Below, piece after piece: positions 49,645 to 57,440 of a DNA stretch of 64,000 nucleotides; position 1 is the stretch's first letter, and each line of letters starts with the position of its first letter. Below the pieces are notes generated by a model. The model did no database searches and had not been told where the DNA came from. It saw only the letters and a list, made by a program, of their open reading frames with translations. The DNA lies in contig JAGKWW010000007.1 in assembly GCA_021151665.1 (NCBI GenBank), positions 1-64,000 of the forward strand, given 5' to 3'. This DNA comes from Flavobacteriaceae bacterium. Its GTDB lineage: Bacteria > Bacteroidota > Bacteroidia > Flavobacteriales > Flavobacteriaceae. The translations under genes and the position numbers were made by a program.

Positions 49645-50163
49645 TTAAAGTTTAAATCCGTAAGCTACACGCAGGGCCACCTGATCGGTATTAAAATCGT
49701 TCATGCCCTCATACCTTACGCTTATGTCAATTTTGTCAGTAGCATACCCAATACCCGGAGACCATAAGAATGTGTTTTCGTCGTAATTATTGGTTACTGC
49801 AAACCCGGCACCCGCTTCACCCAATACATAAAAACGGTCGCCCCATACAAAGGCTTTAAAACCAAGTTTGGCAGGAATGTACCCCAGGTCCGGAATGTTG
49901 TCATCTGCAAACAGGTGCGTATAACCGGTCGTAAGTGTCAGTGATGTTTTTCTGCTAAGATCGTATTGCAGCCTCACGTCGCCACCCAGTGCAAAATTGA
50001 AGTGGCTGTCTGTTGGTATACCGGCATTTACTCCGATACCCATACGAAAGCCCCCGTCATATCCGTCGTTAGACAAATTGGTAGTTGTGTCCTGTGCATG
50101 TCCTGCAAAACCCAACATCATCAGGCCGGCAAGCATTAGTCCTTTCATTGATTGCGTTTTCAT
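49645..50163 (-). CDS. Outer-membrane beta-barrel protein (hypothetical)
   Basis: A 172-aa protein with a signal peptide (MKGLMLAGLMMLGFAGHAQD, from residue 6). The mature part alternates hydrophobic and polar residues in beta strands (FRMGIGVNAGIPT, FNFALGGDVRLQYDLSRKTSLTLTTGY), has the strands GFKAFVWGDRFYVLGEAGAGFAV and WSPGIGYATDKIDISVRYEGM, and ends in the C-terminal aromatic/Leu signature (ALRVAYGFKL). It fits a small eight-stranded barrel of the OmpW/porin-like kind. No partner is visible. Confidence 0.75.
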   Translation of the reverse strand: MKTQSMKGLMLAGLMMLGFAGHAQDTTTNLSNDGYDGGFRMGIGVNAGIPTDSHFNFALGGDVRLQYDLSRKTSLTLTTGYTHLFADDNIPDLGYIPAKLGFKAFVWGDRFYVLGEAGAGFAVTNNYDENTFLWSPGIGYATDKIDISVRYEGMNDFNTDQVALRVAYGFKL

Positions 50164-50350
50164 GATCTTCTCTGTTTTATTGTTAGATGATGTAAAATTA
50201 CACCTACACTTTTGTGATATGTGGTAATACCTTGTTAATACTTTTTGAAAGTAATATTAAAAACAGCTGATTTAACAGGTTTTGTTAGGGATTTCCTAAC
50301 GACGTTATATTGTTTTTAACAACCTTGTACATGCTGCACTATCTATTCGC

Positions 50351-50358
50351 TACCTTTG
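50351..50358 (+). promoter_or_regulatory. Predicted -7 promoter element of the MATE gene
   Basis: TACCTTTG lies 16 bp before the ATG at 50375. A 6-bp inverted repeat (GTTAGG / CCTAAC, 50284-50300) lies upstream and could be an operator. Confidence 0.55.
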
Positions 50359-50374
50359 CGGCAAAATTGCGAAT

Positions 50375-51760
50375 ATGAACCTTTCGGTTTACACAAAAGA
50401 GTTTGGCAACACGGTGCGTCTTGCCTACCCGGTAGTACTGGGTATGCTGGGGCATACGCTTATAGGAGTCGTAGATAACATCATGGTGGGCAGGCTCGGC
50501 ACAGCAGAGCTCGCTGCCGTATCATTGGGTAACAGCCTGGTATTTATAGCAATGTCAGTAGGCATCGGCTTTTCTACAGCGATAACCCCGATAGTGGCGC
50601 AGGGCGATGCTGCGAAAGATACTAATGCTGTACGTTCGGCTTTTCATCATGGCCTGCTTTTATGTACGGTATTGGGGCTGCTGCTTTTCGGCGTGGTTAC
50701 CCTGGGCAAGCCGTTAATGATGCTGATGCACCAGCCAACGGAGGTGGTGGCGCTGGCGAGGCCCTTCATAGACTGGGTTGGTTTTTCGCTGATACCTATG
50801 GTCATCTTCCAGGGATACAAGCAATTTGCAGATGGGATGTCGCTTACCAAATACGCTATGTATGCCGTCATATTTTCTAATGTAATACACGTTGGGCTCA
50901 ATTTTATGCTGATCTACGGCTTTTGGATCTTCCCGAAGCTTGGTATACTCGGAGCTGCTTTAGGCACTGTAATATCACGGGTATGTATGGTCGTGTATAT
51001 GCACTATATCTTGTCCGGCAACGAAAAATTAAAGCCTTATTTTAAGGGGTTCAGCTTCGGCGAAATTAAAAAATCGATGCTGCGTAGAATAACGGCGCTC
51101 GGGCTCCCATCGTCTATGCAGATGCTTTTTGAAGTCGCGTTGTTTACCGCCGCCGTATGGCTCTCAGGCTCGTTGGGCAAAACCAGCCAGGCGGCTAACC
51201 AGATCGCACTGAGCCTTGCTTCGATGACTTTTATGTTCGCTATGGGGCTAAGCGTGGCTGCTATGGTACGCGTGGGTAACCAGAAAGGCCTCCAGGATTA
51301 CGTAAACCTTCGCATTGTCGCGCGGTCGGTATTCCTTTTGGCAATATTGGTAGAGATAGTCTTTGCGCTGCTGTTTGTAGCCTTTCACGAGCAGTTGCCG
51401 CATTTATTCGTAAACATGGAGAATGCTTCAGAAGCTGCCGACACTGTTCAGGTGATGGCTATTGCGGCTTCATTGTTACTAGTAGCCGCGGTGTTCCAGA
51501 TATCAGACGGCATACAGGTAGTTGTGCTGGGTGCACTGCGCGGTATGCAGGATGTAAAGATACCCACGATTATCACTTTTGTTGCCTATTGGATTATTGG
51601 TTTCCCGGTTTCGTTTTACCTCGGTATACATACATCCCTGGGTGCAACCGGAATATGGCTCGGGCTACTCGCAGGGCTCTCTGTGGCCGCTTTATTTTTG
51701 TATCTTCGCTTTAATTATTTAACTGCAAAGCTAATCAGGCAGCAAAGCCTGAACGCTTAA
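50375..51760 (+). CDS. MATE family efflux transporter
   Basis: A 461-aa membrane protein with about 12 helices in two halves. The first half includes LAYPVVLGMLGHTLIGVVDNIMVGRLGTAELAAV, the MATE start; the second begins near GLPSSMQMLFEVALFTAAVWLSGSLG. It exports drugs or cationic compounds using H+ or Na+. The NorM-like group is suggested by length and the N-terminal motif. It is followed by a 76-aa acidic protein gene, 20 bp away. Confidence 0.93.
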   Translation: MNLSVYTKEFGNTVRLAYPVVLGMLGHTLIGVVDNIMVGRLGTAELAAVSLGNSLVFIAMSVGIGFSTAITPIVAQGDAAKDTNAVRSAFHHGLLLCTVLGLLLFGVVTLGKPLMMLMHQPTEVVALARPFIDWVGFSLIPMVIFQGYKQFADGMSLTKYAMYAVIFSNVIHVGLNFMLIYGFWIFPKLGILGAALGTVISRVCMVVYMHYILSGNEKLKPYFKGFSFGEIKKSMLRRITALGLPSSMQMLFEVALFTAAVWLSGSLGKTSQAANQIALSLASMTFMFAMGLSVAAMVRVGNQKGLQDYVNLRIVARSVFLLAILVEIVFALLFVAFHEQLPHLFVNMENASEAADTVQVMAIAASLLLVAAVFQISDGIQVVVLGALRGMQDVKIPTIITFVAYWIIGFPVSFYLGIHTSLGATGIWLGLLAGLSVAALFLYLRFNYLTAKLIRQQSLNA

Positions 51761-51779
51761 CTTAAATCTTTTTTCAATC

Positions 51780-52010
51780 ATGGAACTTCCGAAATTTGTA
51801 CTTGCCGATAACACCGACTTCCCCGAAGATATTTTCATCATCCACCTTGACTATCCACGGTTTATCATCAACCTGAAAGATGATGAGGTAGAATTTCTGG
51901 AAGATCTTGAGGATGGCGATGAAGCCGACCTTGAAGCCGAAATGGAAGGGCTCATCAATCAGGCAGGTGAATTTTACGACCGGGAAATGGACCGTTATGA
52001 AAAGCAGTAA
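51780..52010 (+). CDS. Small acidic protein
   Basis: A 76-aa strongly acidic protein (MELPKFVLADNTDFPEDIFIIHLDYPRFIINL...). It has two beta-like strands, then an acidic helix (DGDEADLEAEMEGLINQAGEFYD) and a basic end. Short proteins of this composition occur across flavobacteria, directly after the MATE gene here (20 bp). Function unknown. Confidence 0.65.
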   Translation: MELPKFVLADNTDFPEDIFIIHLDYPRFIINLKDDEVEFLEDLEDGDEADLEAEMEGLINQAGEFYDREMDRYEKQ

Positions 52011-52012
52011 TA

Positions 52013-52045
52013 GCCCTAAGTATTAAGTACAAAGTATTAGGTATT
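52013..52045. repeat. AAGTATTAAGTA-type word island
   Basis: AAGTATTAAGTACAAAGTAT and TATTAGGTATTAAG occur head-to-tail in the 33-bp gap between the acidic protein and meaB. The words are imperfect. Confidence 0.5.
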
Positions 52046-53141
52046 AAGACTGCCCGGGGTTAAAGTATTTTTGAAGGAGCAGTGTCGCTGCTGCGAAGGG
52101 CGATATAACATTATCTTGCACAGCTTTTTTATTTTGCTCCAATAACTGCGAAATGTCAGGACGGTTGTAAAAATCGTTGAGCAGCTGCTCGTTGATTGTC
52201 TGGGTCAGCCAGTACGTATTTTGCCCGCTGCGGTGTTGTTCAAAATAGCCGTTGTTTTTTGTAACTGAAAAATATTCCTGCATTACTTCCCAAACGTCTG
52301 CAATGCCCTCTTTAGTTACTGCGCTGCAGGTTGCCACTTTGGGCTGCCATCCGGATGCTTTCGCCGGAAAAAGGTGCAACGCCCGCCCAAATTCGGTTTT
52401 GGCCAGTTTCGCCTTGCGGATATTATCGCCATCCGCTTTGTTGATGACGATGAGGTCGGCCATTTCCATAATGCCGCGCTTTATTCCCTGAAGTTCATCG
52501 CCCGCGCCGGCTATCTTTAGCAGCAAAAAGAAATCAACCATGCTGTGCGCGGCAGTTTCGCTTTGGCCCACGCCCACGGTTTCTATAATTATGGTATCAA
52601 ATCCGCAGGCTTCGCACAGGATGATGGCTTCCCGCGTCTTGCGTGCTACGCCGCCCAGCGTTTCGCCGGAAGCCGACGGACGTATGTAGGCATTCTCATC
52701 CTTCACCAGCTCTTCCATGCGGGTCTTATCGCCCAATATACTACCATGCGAAAGCGAACTGCTCGGGTCTACAGCCAGCACCGCCACCTTTTTGCCGATG
52801 CCCGTCAGGTGTTTTCCGAATGCTTCTATAAATGTGCTTTTGCCAACACCGGGAACTCCTGTAATGCCAATACGTACCGACCTATTAGCATGCGGCAGGC
52901 AGCGCGCAATTACTTCATTGGCTTTTTCAAGATGTTGAGGGTTGGTGCTCTCTACCAGTGTAATCGCACGGCTAAGGGCCGTTTTGTTACCCGACAGGAT
53001 TCCGTTTACCAACTCGTCTGCCGTGGGCTGTTTGCGCCGTAGTGACAAAATGTTTACGGCCGAATCAGTACTGATGCTTTCCGGTTGGCTTACGCCGTCA
53101 ATCTCATGAAGGGCGCTTTTATGTGCGGGGTGTTTTTCCAC
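52044..53141 (-). CDS. meaB: MeaB/ArgK family GTPase (methylmalonyl-CoA mutase-associated)
   Basis: A 365-aa G3E-type GTPase that protects and reactivates B12-dependent methylmalonyl-CoA mutase. The start is the GTG at 53141 (MEKHPAHKSALHEIDG). A longer frame starting at 53276 passes through a terminator, so it is spurious. Walker A is GVPGVGKST (95-103), switch region DPSSSLSHGSILGDKTRM, and ETVGVGQSE and the NKADGDN base-recognition motif are intact. Length is normal. The mutase genes are not in this window, but a PduO-type adenosyltransferase is at 63209-63781. Confidence 0.92.
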   Translation of the reverse strand: MEKHPAHKSALHEIDGVSQPESISTDSAVNILSLRRKQPTADELVNGILSGNKTALSRAITLVESTNPQHLEKANEVIARCLPHANRSVRIGITGVPGVGKSTFIEAFGKHLTGIGKKVAVLAVDPSSSLSHGSILGDKTRMEELVKDENAYIRPSASGETLGGVARKTREAIILCEACGFDTIIIETVGVGQSETAAHSMVDFFLLLKIAGAGDELQGIKRGIMEMADLIVINKADGDNIRKAKLAKTEFGRALHLFPAKASGWQPKVATCSAVTKEGIADVWEVMQEYFSVTKNNGYFEQHRSGQNTYWLTQTINEQLLNDFYNRPDISQLLEQNKKAVQDNVISPFAAATLLLQKYFNPGQS

Positions 53142-53186
53142 GATGGCAAATTGTAGCGTAAAGTTAGGCTTTTTCTGAAAATAAAA

Positions 53187-53210
53187 ATCCCTCCGTTGCC
53201 GGAGGGATTG
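53187..53210 (-). terminator. Terminator of the NAD(P)-binding gene
   Basis: AATCCCTCCG and CGGAGGGATT form a 10-bp perfect stem with a 4-nt loop, followed on the minus strand by T-rich DNA, 8 bp after the stop codon at 53218. It also shows that meaB starts downstream of it. Confidence 0.9.
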
Positions 53211-53217
53211 GTATGCG

Positions 53218-53865
53218 TTAGTATGCAGCAGTAAAGCGCTGTTTGTGATGTTTGGGGTTTTCAGCTTCGTCAGCAATTACAACCGCCACATCTTCACCTG
53301 AAAGGATGCTGCGCCCTTCGTCGTTAAAAACCGGGTTTTCAAGCCCCAGGCGGTACTTGCCTGTGCGGCCCGTGGTAATGCCCTGGTGCATTTCGATGGC
53401 AGGGGAGAAGAACGCCCAGTCAAGGTCCTGTTCCTCTTTCAGGATATTGAGGTAGTCGCGTGCGGCTGACGCCCCTGCTTTATACTCGGCAGGAAATTCG
53501 GGCGTGTCGATCAGCTGTAACTCCGGTGCCACGTAAAGGCTGCCCGCCCCACCGATATAGATAAATCGTTTAACGCCTGCTTTCTTTACGGCTGCCTGTA
53601 TCGCTTTAGAGCCGGCAATGGCATCATCATAAATATTGGGATTTGTCCAACCGGGATTGTAAGCGCTAACTACCACGTCATATCCGCTAAGCACTTCGGC
53701 CAGGGCATCAGTATCAAACACATCAGCCGATACCGCTTTCACATTAGAGGCCTCAGCCTGTTGCGGCTTACGTGATGTGGCAGTTACTTCATGCCCGCGG
53801 CTTGAAAATTCTTTTACTAACGATGAGCCTAAAAATCCGGTGGCTCCGATAATTGCTACTTTCAT
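53218..53865 (-). CDS. NAD(P)-binding oxidoreductase (NmrA/YwnB-like)
   Basis: A 215-aa short-chain-like protein. The NAD(P) loop is GATGFLGSSL (8-17), followed by RGHEVTATSRKPQQA (NADP-type Arg) and VVVSAYNPGWTNPN, then YIGGAGSLYVAPELQLIDTPEF, typical of the YwnB/NAD(P)H-azoreductase-like group. No classical Tyr-Lys pair is certain. It lies 51 bp after the Rrf2 gene with a copy of a 19-bp palindrome in the gap, so it is a likely Rrf2 target. Substrate unknown. Confidence 0.88.
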   Translation of the reverse strand: MKVAIIGATGFLGSSLVKEFSSRGHEVTATSRKPQQAEASNVKAVSADVFDTDALAEVLSGYDVVVSAYNPGWTNPNIYDDAIAGSKAIQAAVKKAGVKRFIYIGGAGSLYVAPELQLIDTPEFPAEYKAGASAARDYLNILKEEQDLDWAFFSPAIEMHQGITTGRTGKYRLGLENPVFNDEGRSILSGEDVAVVIADEAENPKHHKQRFTAAY

Positions 53866-53880
53866 AAGGTATATTTTATA

Positions 53881-53899
53881 TGTAATAAAAAAGGTTACA
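53881..53899. promoter_or_regulatory. Second, imperfect Rrf2-type operator
   Basis: TGTAATAAAAAAGGTTACA shares 15 of 19 positions with the perfect palindrome at 54329-54347, and keeps both outer arms (TGTAA / TTACA). It lies in the promoter region of the oxidoreductase gene, 16-34 bp upstream of its ATG (53865). Confidence 0.6.
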
Positions 53900-53916
53900 G
53901 ATTTAGGTAAAAAAAT

Positions 53917-54324
53917 TTAGAACTGCCCGGCAAACTCCGCCAGCGAAATCCCGCCAAGCTTCTTGCTAATACTGTTATTGATATCGGTGTACAGGCTTTC
54001 GAGGTTGGCATTGATATTCTTACCGACAGGACATTGCGGGCAGGGCTCATTTTTGCTGAAGCCCAGGTGCATATTACCAAACGATGCGCGAAATGCATCT
54101 TCCAGCGTAATCCCCTCAGCGCTTTTGGCCAGGCGCGTGCCACCATTTTTTCCCTCTCGGCTTTCTATCAGCCCGTTCTTTTTGAGGTTGGCAATCTCCT
54201 TTCGTACCAGCACCGGGTTCATATTCAGGCTCGAAGCAATAAAATCAGACGACAGGTATTCGCCCGGAAACTTGCTCAGGAGCGTGAGTATGTGTATGGT
54301 GATGGCAAATTTACCGGAGATCAT
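53917..54324 (-). CDS. Rrf2 family transcriptional regulator
   Basis: A 135-aa winged-helix regulator. The HTH (about 20-65) has SDFIASSLNMNPVLVRKEIANLKKNGLIESREGKNGG. A Cys motif CPQCPVG (near 97-103) is present, but only two Cys are in it, not three as in NsrR/IscR, so Fe-S binding is uncertain. The group with this shortened Cys motif (YwnA-like) regulates redox genes. It lies next to an NAD(P)-binding oxidoreductase, as does ywnA beside ywnB in Bacillus. A perfect palindrome overlaps its start region. Confidence 0.92.
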   Translation of the reverse strand: MISGKFAITIHILTLLSKFPGEYLSSDFIASSLNMNPVLVRKEIANLKKNGLIESREGKNGGTRLAKSAEGITLEDAFRASFGNMHLGFSKNEPCPQCPVGKNINANLESLYTDINNSISKKLGGISLAEFAGQF

Positions 54325-54328
54325 TTAC

Positions 54329-54347
54329 TGTAATAAAATTTATTACA
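54329..54347. promoter_or_regulatory. Perfect 19-bp palindromic Rrf2-type operator
   Basis: TGTAATAAAATTTATTACA is a perfect 9+1+9 palindrome, 5 bp before the rrf2 ATG and touching the predicted -7 box on the minus strand. It is likely bound by the Rrf2 protein for autorepression. Confidence 0.65.
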
Positions 54348-54353
54348 AATGTA
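54346..54353 (-). promoter_or_regulatory. Predicted -7 promoter element of rrf2
   Basis: Minus-strand TACATTTG is a perfect TAnnTTTG match. Its start site falls inside the palindrome. Confidence 0.55.
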
Positions 54354-54415
54354 CACATTTTTGTGAAGCTGCTCTATAGCAGATCAAAAATTATTTAACG
54401 AACGAAAAACACCGC

Positions 54416-54423
54416 TACCTTTG
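54416..54423 (+). promoter_or_regulatory. Predicted -7 element of a nearly leaderless AEC message
   Basis: TACCTTTG ends 5 bp before the ATG at 54429, so the start of transcription would fall at or next to the start codon. Confidence 0.5.
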
Positions 54424-54428
54424 CAGCG

Positions 54429-55327
54429 ATGGATAATATCATTCTTATTTTTCTATGCCTTATCGCGGGCATTGCATTGCAGCGGGTAAAAGCATTCCCG
54501 TCAAACTCCTACGTGGCGCTCAACCAGTACATAATACACATTGCGCTGCCGGCGATGGCGTTATACTACATCCCGAAAGTAGAGATAAGTTCACGCCTCC
54601 TGTATCCGTTAGGCATTGCCTGGGGAGGCTTTTTACTCTCCTGGGCCTTATTCGCATCGCTGGGCCGCTTTTACGGATGGTCGAAAAAACTTACCGGCTG
54701 TCTTATCCTTACGGGTGGGTTGGGCAATACGTCATTCGTTGGCTTCCCTATAATCGAGGCGCTTTTTGGTAAAGAGGGGCTGAAGACCGCTATTATCGTA
54801 GACCAGCCCGGGACCTTCGCCGCCATGGCAACTTTAGGAATTATTGTTGCTGTCACTTACTCCGGTGGTGCGGTAGGCACAGCCGGTATTGTACGCAGGA
54901 TCATTTTTTTTCCGCCGTTTGTAGCGGTAGCAGTTGGCACCCTGATTAATATTGCGGGTTACGATTTTCATGATGTCCTTCAGCCTGTGCTGCTGCGGCT
55001 GGGCAATACTGTTACGCCGGTCGCTCTTATCGCCGTGGGCATGCAGCTCAGGATACAGCGCCGAAATAAGCATTGGGGCTTTTTTACAAGCTTTTCCTCA
55101 TGCCTGCCGTATTTTTCCTTCTCTACAAAATCATCGCCCGAGGCAAAGGCATGGAGATCGATGTATCTGTCGCTGAGGCTGCAATGGCGCCAATGATAAC
55201 CGCATGCATATTGGCTTCATCTCATGGGCTCAAGCCAAGGCTGGCCGGCATGATGCTGGGTATCGGGATTCCGCTGTCACTAATTACGGTCGGCCTATGG
55301 TATTGGCTGCTACGCTGGTTCGGCTAA
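54429..55327 (+). pseudogene. AEC family transporter, split by a frameshift
   Basis: The first frame (54429-55196) encodes an AEC (auxin-efflux-carrier type) permease start with helices from LIFLCLIAGIALQRV on, including LNQYIIHIALPAMALYYIPKVEIS, TGGLGNTSFVGFPII and IVDQPGTFAAM. Near 55075-55085 the homologous frame moves by -1, continuing as LFYKLFLMPAVFFLLYKII through AAMAPMITACILASSHGL to 55327. The shift lies at GGGG (55075-55078) and six T (55080-55085), so the sequence has a one-base deletion relative to an intact gene. Sequencing error, a true mutation, or -1 frameshifting are all possible. Full length would be about 299 aa, normal for the family. Confidence 0.8.
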
Positions 55328-55401
55328 GCTTCACATAATTTTAACAGTTTGATGTGGCGTTATTCTTAATTTTATAGGGATAACCACCTAAACTTTAATT
55401 T

Positions 55402-55848
55402 ATGAGAAAAGTATTTACTACTGTTTACAGCGAACGTCCGTACGACATAGGCCTTCTCATACTGCGCATTGCCGTAGGTTGCTTTATGATGCGCCACGGA
55501 TTGCAGAAACTCGAGATGCTTATGGGCGATGGCCCCATCCAGTTTGCCGACCCGTTAGGGATAGGCGATGCTGCAACGCTGTATCTGGCTATTTTCGCTG
55601 AGCTTATCTGCTCATTTTTAATCATCATTGGCCTCGCTACGCGTATTGCGACCATCCCGCTTATCATCACTATGCTGGTTGCTGTGCTTATCATACACGC
55701 TGCCGACCCGGTAGATAATAAGGAACTGCCTTCGCTGTATCTTGTAATTTATATTGTACTTACACTTACCGGAGCAGGAAAATATTCGGTAGATTACCTC
55801 ATATCGGGCCGGCGCCGCGAAGTGCATTATACCACTACCAGCCTGTAG
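55402..55848 (+). CDS. DoxX family membrane protein
   Basis: A 148-aa protein with four helices in the DoxX pattern: DIGLLILRIAVGCFMMRHGLQKLEML, ATLYLAIFAELICSFLIIIGLATRIATIPLIITMLVAV, and LYLVIYIVLTLTGAGKYSVDYLIS. DoxX proteins are membrane components of quinone-linked or oxidative-stress systems; the exact role here is unknown. It is followed by an FAD-linked oxidase gene with its own promoter. Confidence 0.9.
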   Translation: MRKVFTTVYSERPYDIGLLILRIAVGCFMMRHGLQKLEMLMGDGPIQFADPLGIGDAATLYLAIFAELICSFLIIIGLATRIATIPLIITMLVAVLIIHAADPVDNKELPSLYLVIYIVLTLTGAGKYSVDYLISGRRREVHYTTTSL

Positions 55849-55873
55849 ATTTTAAAAGGAGCGCCATTTGTAT

Positions 55874-55881
55874 TATTTTTG
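55874..55881 (+). promoter_or_regulatory. Predicted -7 promoter element of the FAD oxidase gene
   Basis: TATTTTTG, a perfect TAnnTTTG match, 19 bp before the ATG at 55901. It shows that an upstream in-frame start at 55868 is not used. Confidence 0.55.
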
Positions 55882-55900
55882 GGGAAATCCCAGGATACAA

Positions 55901-57307
55901 ATGGATACCTATATACAAGTCAATGACGAAATGATCGCCCGGCTGCAAGCCATTACAGGGCGGTCATTTGTTTTTTCTGATGATGATACGCGCTCGCATT
56001 ACGGCCACGATGAAACGGAAGATTTCAGTTTTCCGCCCTCTGTTGTCGTTAAGCCAGGTAGCGCACAGGAGATATCAGAAATACTAAAGCTGGCTAACGC
56101 GTACAAAGTGCCGGTTGTCCCCATCGGCGGACGGACAGGGCTAAGCGGAGGGGCGTTGGCTATTTATGGCGGGATCGGGCTTTCTGTCGAGAGGCTTAAC
56201 ACGATTGAAATCGACGAGAAAAACCTGCAGGCTGTTGTAGGCCCGGCCGCCATTACACAGCAACTTCAAGAGGCAGCATTGGAGAAAGGGCTGTTCTACC
56301 CACCCGACCCCAGCAGCCGCGGAAGCTGTACCATTGGTGGCAATGTAGCCGAAAATGCAGGAGGCGCGAGGGCTGTTAAGTATGGTGTAACAAAAGATTA
56401 CGTGCTTAACCTTGAGGTGGTACTGCCCAATGGCGATATCATTATGACCGGTGCCAACACGCTAAAGAATTCTACCGGATATAACCTCACACAGCTAATG
56501 GTAGGCAGTGAGGGTACGCTCGGTGTTATCACAAAAATCGTGATGAAGCTACTGCCGAAAAATACACATAATGTATTGATGCTCGTGCCGTTTTTTAAGG
56601 CCGCGCAGGCCTGCGAGGCGGTGGGTGCCATCTTCAGGGCAGGTATAGTGCCGAGCGCTCTCGAATTTATGGAACGCGACGCTATAGACTGGGGATTGAA
56701 GTATCTCGATTCGGTCAGCCTTGTTGTAAAAGATGAGGTTCAGGCGCACCTGCTTATTGAAGTGGACGGCAATTATCCGGATGTGCTTTTCTCCGAAGCC
56801 GAAAAGATCATGGGGGTGGTAGAGCAGTTCGATATCGACGAGATACTATTTGCCGATACCGAAGATCAGAAAAATGCGCTGTGGAAATTGCGGCGTACCG
56901 TTGCCGAAGCGGTAAAATCGAATTCGGTTTACAAAGAAGAAGACACCGTGGTGCCACGCTACGAGCTTCCTGTATTATTAGAAGGCATCAAAGCCATTGG
57001 CAAAAAATACGGATTTCATTCGGTTTGCTATGGCCACGCGGGCGATGGCAACCTTCATGTGAATATTATAAAAGGGAACATGACCGACGCAAACTGGACT
57101 GAGGAAGTTCCTAAAGGGATACGCGAAATATTTGAGTTGACCGTTTCGCTCGGAGGTACTTTGTCGGGCGAACATGGCATCGGTTACGTCCAGAAAAATT
57201 ATATGGATATTGCCTTCGGCGAAAGCCAACTGAACCTTATGCGCGGCATTAAACTACTGTTTGACCCGAACAACATATTGAATCCCGGAAAAATACTGCC
57301 AGACTAA
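55901..57307 (+). CDS. FAD-linked oxidase (GlcD/D-lactate dehydrogenase-like)
   Basis: A 468-aa flavoenzyme from the ATG at 55901. The FAD-binding PCMH domain (about 45-220) has VVVKPGSAQEISEIL, PIGGRTGLSGGALA and PPDPSSRGSCTIGGNVAENAGG. The C-terminal substrate cap (about 220-468) has CYGHAGDGNLHVNI and GTLSGEHGIGYVQKNY, including the conserved His residues. It oxidises a 2-hydroxy acid such as glycolate or D-lactate, with electrons probably passed to the membrane. The specific substrate is not decided. A terminator follows the stop. Confidence 0.9.
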   Translation: MDTYIQVNDEMIARLQAITGRSFVFSDDDTRSHYGHDETEDFSFPPSVVVKPGSAQEISEILKLANAYKVPVVPIGGRTGLSGGALAIYGGIGLSVERLNTIEIDEKNLQAVVGPAAITQQLQEAALEKGLFYPPDPSSRGSCTIGGNVAENAGGARAVKYGVTKDYVLNLEVVLPNGDIIMTGANTLKNSTGYNLTQLMVGSEGTLGVITKIVMKLLPKNTHNVLMLVPFFKAAQACEAVGAIFRAGIVPSALEFMERDAIDWGLKYLDSVSLVVKDEVQAHLLIEVDGNYPDVLFSEAEKIMGVVEQFDIDEILFADTEDQKNALWKLRRTVAEAVKSNSVYKEEDTVVPRYELPVLLEGIKAIGKKYGFHSVCYGHAGDGNLHVNIIKGNMTDANWTEEVPKGIREIFELTVSLGGTLSGEHGIGYVQKNYMDIAFGESQLNLMRGIKLLFDPNNILNPGKILPD

Positions 57308-57334
57308 AAATACCAGTTAATGGGTATTTTTTTG
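57306..57334 (+). terminator. Terminator of the FAD oxidase gene
   Basis: AAAAATACC and GGTATTTTT form a 9-bp stem beginning at the stop codon, followed by a T-run. Confidence 0.85.
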
Positions 57335-57359
57335 GCAGAGAATAAGGGTTACTTTTAAC

Positions 57360-57440
57360 TGCTTGCAATTGAGGGCTAGCCCATTGATTTGTATAGTACT
57401 ATGGGGAGAGTTGCCCTCTGCATTGCAGGGGGCATTTTTT
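57360..57440 (+). ncRNA. Candidate hairpin-rich small RNA
   Basis: After the terminator of the FAD oxidase, about 80 bp of non-coding DNA hold two short perfect palindromes, GGGCTAGCCC (57373-57382) and ATAGTACTAT (57393-57402), and end in a strong plus-strand terminator (arms at 57412-57422 and 57424-57434, then six T). No gene lies upstream in this direction that lacks a terminator. A near -7 box TACTTTTA lies at about 57352. The unit is shorter and weaker than the 23.1-kb candidate. Confidence 0.35.
57412..57440 (+). terminator. Plus-strand terminator in the gap before the antiporter gene
   Basis: TGCCCTCTGCA and TGCAGGGGGCA pair along 11 positions (one T-G pair) and are followed by six T on the plus strand. 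The minus strand lacks a T-run. The end reaches the antiporter stop codon (57439-57441). Confidence 0.75.

Noticed and set aside
53142..53276. N-terminal extension of MeaB to 53276
   Set aside because: The extension reads through a strong terminator (53187-53210) of the upstream gene and has no similarity to the family start; the GTG at 53141 is preferred.
54329..54353. Programmed -1 frameshift in the AEC gene linked to Rrf2 control
   Set aside because: Nothing in the sequence ties the Rrf2 site to the frameshift; a one-base deletion at a homopolymer is simpler.
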